From positions 1 through 25,005 of the forward strand of contig DHPU01000049.1 in NCBI GenBank assembly GCA_002407935.1: DNA of 25,005 nt. Reading direction: 5' to 3'. How positions within the stretch are numbered: the first letter of the stretch is position 1; the number at the start of each line of letters is the position of its first letter. Shown one piece after another: positions 23,375-25,005 of the stretch. The DNA comes from Peptococcaceae bacterium UBA5356 (GTDB lineage Bacteria > Bacillota > Peptococcia > DRI-13 > DTU073). A program made the translations under genes and the position numbers. The notes beneath the pieces are model-generated. The model was not told where the DNA came from, made no database searches, and saw nothing but the letters and a program-made list of their open reading frames with translations.

Positions 23375-24318
23375 TGAAACAAGATTTGAATTGCATGATT
23401 GTACAGGATTTACTTCCAAACTATATAGAAAAACTTACAAGCGATGTTACAAACCAAGCCGTTGAGGAACATATAAGCACTTGTGAACAATGCAATGAGT
23501 TTTTAAATATTATGAGTGCTGAAATAACCACCAAAAAAACTGCCCCCAAAAGGGAATTAAAGTTTTTGAAGAAGATAAAGCTCACAAGGTTAATAGCAGC
23601 AGTGTCCTGTATTCTGCTGGCACTAATATTCTCATACATGCTTTATGCTTCTGAATATGAGTTTACAAGTGATAAGAAAGTGTTATCCCATGCAATTACC
23701 GAGTACACTTCCCACGGAAGGCATAAGGTAGCAGATGCCTATGTCCTCGAAACAAAGGAGATAGACGGAGTACTCATCGCATTTTTCAAGGATAACAAAA
23801 ATCCTAATATTTACGGTTTTGCTAAGCTCTTAAAGGGCGCAAACATGAAATACAGGCTTGTAATGGCAAACTATAGGCCAAGTGCTTATTCAGCTATTGT
23901 TGACACATACAGGTTCGATACAAGTAAGGGCGCATACTATGCGGTGGGTGGCTATAATCTGGATGAAAATATTGCATCCTATGGATTGAGAGTATTTGAT
24001 GAGAGTCGTTCTAAATTCACAAAAGATATGCTTAAGTTTAATATAGAAAACAGCCAGTTTTTAGATGTAAAAAAAGAATCCGACTTACAAAAAAGCATGA
24101 AGGAATTTAAAGGAAGTATCGTATTCTTTGGTCATGATAGTACAGTTCTCTTGGATGCGGAAGGGAATGACATTACAAAAAGCTACAAGATACCTAATAT
24201 CACCAATACATGGGGAGCTGGCACAGGTACAGCTGAATTGTTTATGCTTTATGTATTTATAGCAATAGTCCTGATTTTAGGAGCTATATTTGCAAGATAC
24301 TTTTGGAGTGAAAAATAA
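23374..24318 (+). CDS. Membrane anti-sigma factor with zinc-finger (zf-HC2) domain
   Basis: A 314-residue predicted anti-sigma factor. The N-terminal anti-sigma domain has the zinc-binding pattern C7, H33-x3-C37-x2-C40 within DLLPNYIEKLTSD and EEHISTCEQC. Two hydrophobic segments, about 70-90 and 287-309, frame a region of about 190 residues that is probably outside the cell and would be the sensor. It normally holds its partner ECF sigma at the membrane until a signal arrives. Here the upstream partner is broken, so it has no local target. AAGGAGGGG precedes the ATG, so it could still be translated independently. Confidence 0.8.
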   Translation: MKQDLNCMIVQDLLPNYIEKLTSDVTNQAVEEHISTCEQCNEFLNIMSAEITTKKTAPKRELKFLKKIKLTRLIAAVSCILLALIFSYMLYASEYEFTSDKKVLSHAITEYTSHGRHKVADAYVLETKEIDGVLIAFFKDNKNPNIYGFAKLLKGANMKYRLVMANYRPSAYSAIVDTYRFDTSKGAYYAVGGYNLDENIASYGLRVFDESRSKFTKDMLKFNIENSQFLDVKKESDLQKSMKEFKGSIVFFGHDSTVLLDAEGNDITKSYKIPNITNTWGAGTGTAELFMLYVFIAIVLILGAIFARYFWSEK

Positions 24319-24573
24319 ATGTTTTCAACTTGAAGTAAACATCTAATACAATGGGGTATGAAATTATTTTATGTATTATATCCTATAAGGCGCATCTTCT
24401 GCAGTTGTGAGTACAACTAACAATTGTAGTAAGGCGTAATATTATTATATTGCGATATAAGAATAATTTATAAACAAACCGATAAATAGGAATTTATTGC
24501 GATGTTAACCTGCGTTGCTTGCCGCAATGATAGTTTGACGATTATTGTAAAGGTAAGCAAAGGAGGGAAAAAT
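24319..24573. other. Intergenic region between anti-sigma and HTH regulator genes
   Basis: No gene is visible. Small inverted repeats are present: ATGTTT/AAACAT (24319-24342) just after the anti-sigma stop, AGTTGT-GAGT-ACAACT (24403-24418), and ATTGCG (24496-24501) with CGCAAT (24523-24528) upstream of the next gene. None is followed by a T-run. The last could be an operator for the HTH protein, but this is only a position-based guess. No confident promoter is seen. Confidence 0.3.
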
Positions 24574-25005
24574 ATGTTTAATGAAAATCTTAGAAATCTT
24601 CGTAAGCAAAAGGGACTTTCTCAAGAAGAATTGGCAGAACGATTGCATGTAGTGCGCCAGACAGTATCTAAATGGGAAAAAGGTCTTTCGATACCTGATG
24701 CAGATCTTCTTATTCGGATTGCTGAAATTTTTGAAACATCGGTAAGTATTCTTCTTGGTGATACAGTGGAACCATCTGAGAATAAAAATATCATCGCACA
24801 GAAGCTGGAACAACTCAATGCACTGTTAGCTGAGAAAAACAGACGGAGTCGCCGTATCTGGAAAGTGGTTGCAATTATTTTGATTTCCATTGCTGTGATA
24901 ACTGTACTACTGATTATATTGAACATCTCAACTTATCAAAGCTATAAGAGTTTTTCTACTAAGGGTCTTACTGTCCTGTCACTGTCCTGTCACTGTCAAG
25001 GGGCT
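24574..25005 (+). CDS. HTH (XRE family) regulator with membrane segment, 3' end missing
   Basis: An ATG at 24574, with AAAGGAGGG seven bases before it, opens a frame that runs to the window end (144 codons, no stop). Residues 4-60 are a Cro/C1-type helix-turn-helix: LRNLRKQKGLSQEELAERL, then VVRQTVSKWEKG and PDADLLIRIAEIF. A basic stretch and one transmembrane segment (about 96-118) follow, as in the common clostridial XRE-membrane regulators. After about residue 128 the sequence turns atypical (TKGLTVLSLSCHC) where it enters tandem repeats, so the gene may be interrupted there. Confidence 0.8.
   Translation, partial: MFNENLRNLRKQKGLSQEELAERLHVVRQTVSKWEKGLSIPDADLLIRIAEIFETSVSILLGDTVEPSENKNIIAQKLEQLNALLAEKNRRSRRIWKVVAIILISIAVITVLLIILNISTYQSYKSFSTKGLTVLSLSCHCQGA
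24970..24997 (+). repeat. 11-bp tandem repeat at the window edge
   Basis: ACTGTCCTGTC occurs twice in tandem (24970-24980 and 24981-24991) and is followed by a partial third copy ACTGTC (24992-24997), then AAGGGGCT. It lies inside the reading frame of the HTH regulator. Such CTGTC-rich runs often flank REP-type or IS200-like elements in Clostridia, but the window ends before any transposase could be seen. Confidence 0.7.

Noticed and set aside
1..25005. CRISPR arrays, tRNA or rRNA genes
   Set aside because: No regularly spaced direct repeats, cloverleaf-like sequences with CCA or T-loop signatures, or rRNA-like stretches were noticed on either strand by eye.

Overview
The window looks like chromosomal DNA of a Gram-positive, low-to-mid G+C Firmicute, probably of the class Clostridia. 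The evidence is the strong GGAGG-type ribosome sites, frequent GTG/TTG starts, the pcrA-ligA-gatCAB gene order, a GatCAB amidotransferase, and clostridial-type ECF sigma/anti-sigma and HTH-membrane regulators. No genus can be named from sequence alone. Every gene I accept lies on the + strand.

Region 1 (about 1-12,830) is housekeeping. It holds the 3' end of an unknown gene, pcrA, an orphan MNT-type nucleotidyltransferase, ligA, gatC-gatA-gatB, a G+C-rich structured intergenic element, a stand-alone lipoamide-dehydrogenase-type flavoprotein, a CPBP membrane protease, a membrane-anchored protein keeping only the outer parts of an amidohydrolase, and a conserved TIM-barrel-like protein usually labelled hydrolase. 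Several of these have unusual features: PcrA and LigA carry extra insertions, and GatA has lost most of its glutaminase active site while GatB and GatC look largely functional.

Region 2 (about 12,830-22,065) is a visibly A+T-richer defence island. It holds a gene remnant, an overlapping mcrB-mcrC pair, a MutT-type Nudix gene six to twenty bases from a PLD-DEAH helicase-DUF3427 protein, and two different HNH endonucleases. A shared theme is the pairing of nuclease or ATPase modules with small beta-barrel (PUA/EVE-like or EcoRII-N-like) modules, as expected for modification-dependent (type IV) restriction. The Nudix-helicase-HNH-HNH group next to McrBC is the best candidate here for a little-described defence system.

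Region 3 (22,066-25,005) is decayed or recently rearranged DNA. It holds a Fic N-terminal pseudogene with an in-frame stop, a small zinc-ribbon ORF, short coding-like scraps ending at a good intrinsic terminator, an ECF sigma gene gutted by an out-of-frame internal deletion in front of an intact zinc-finger anti-sigma gene, and an HTH-membrane regulator whose 3' end runs into tandem repeats at the window edge.
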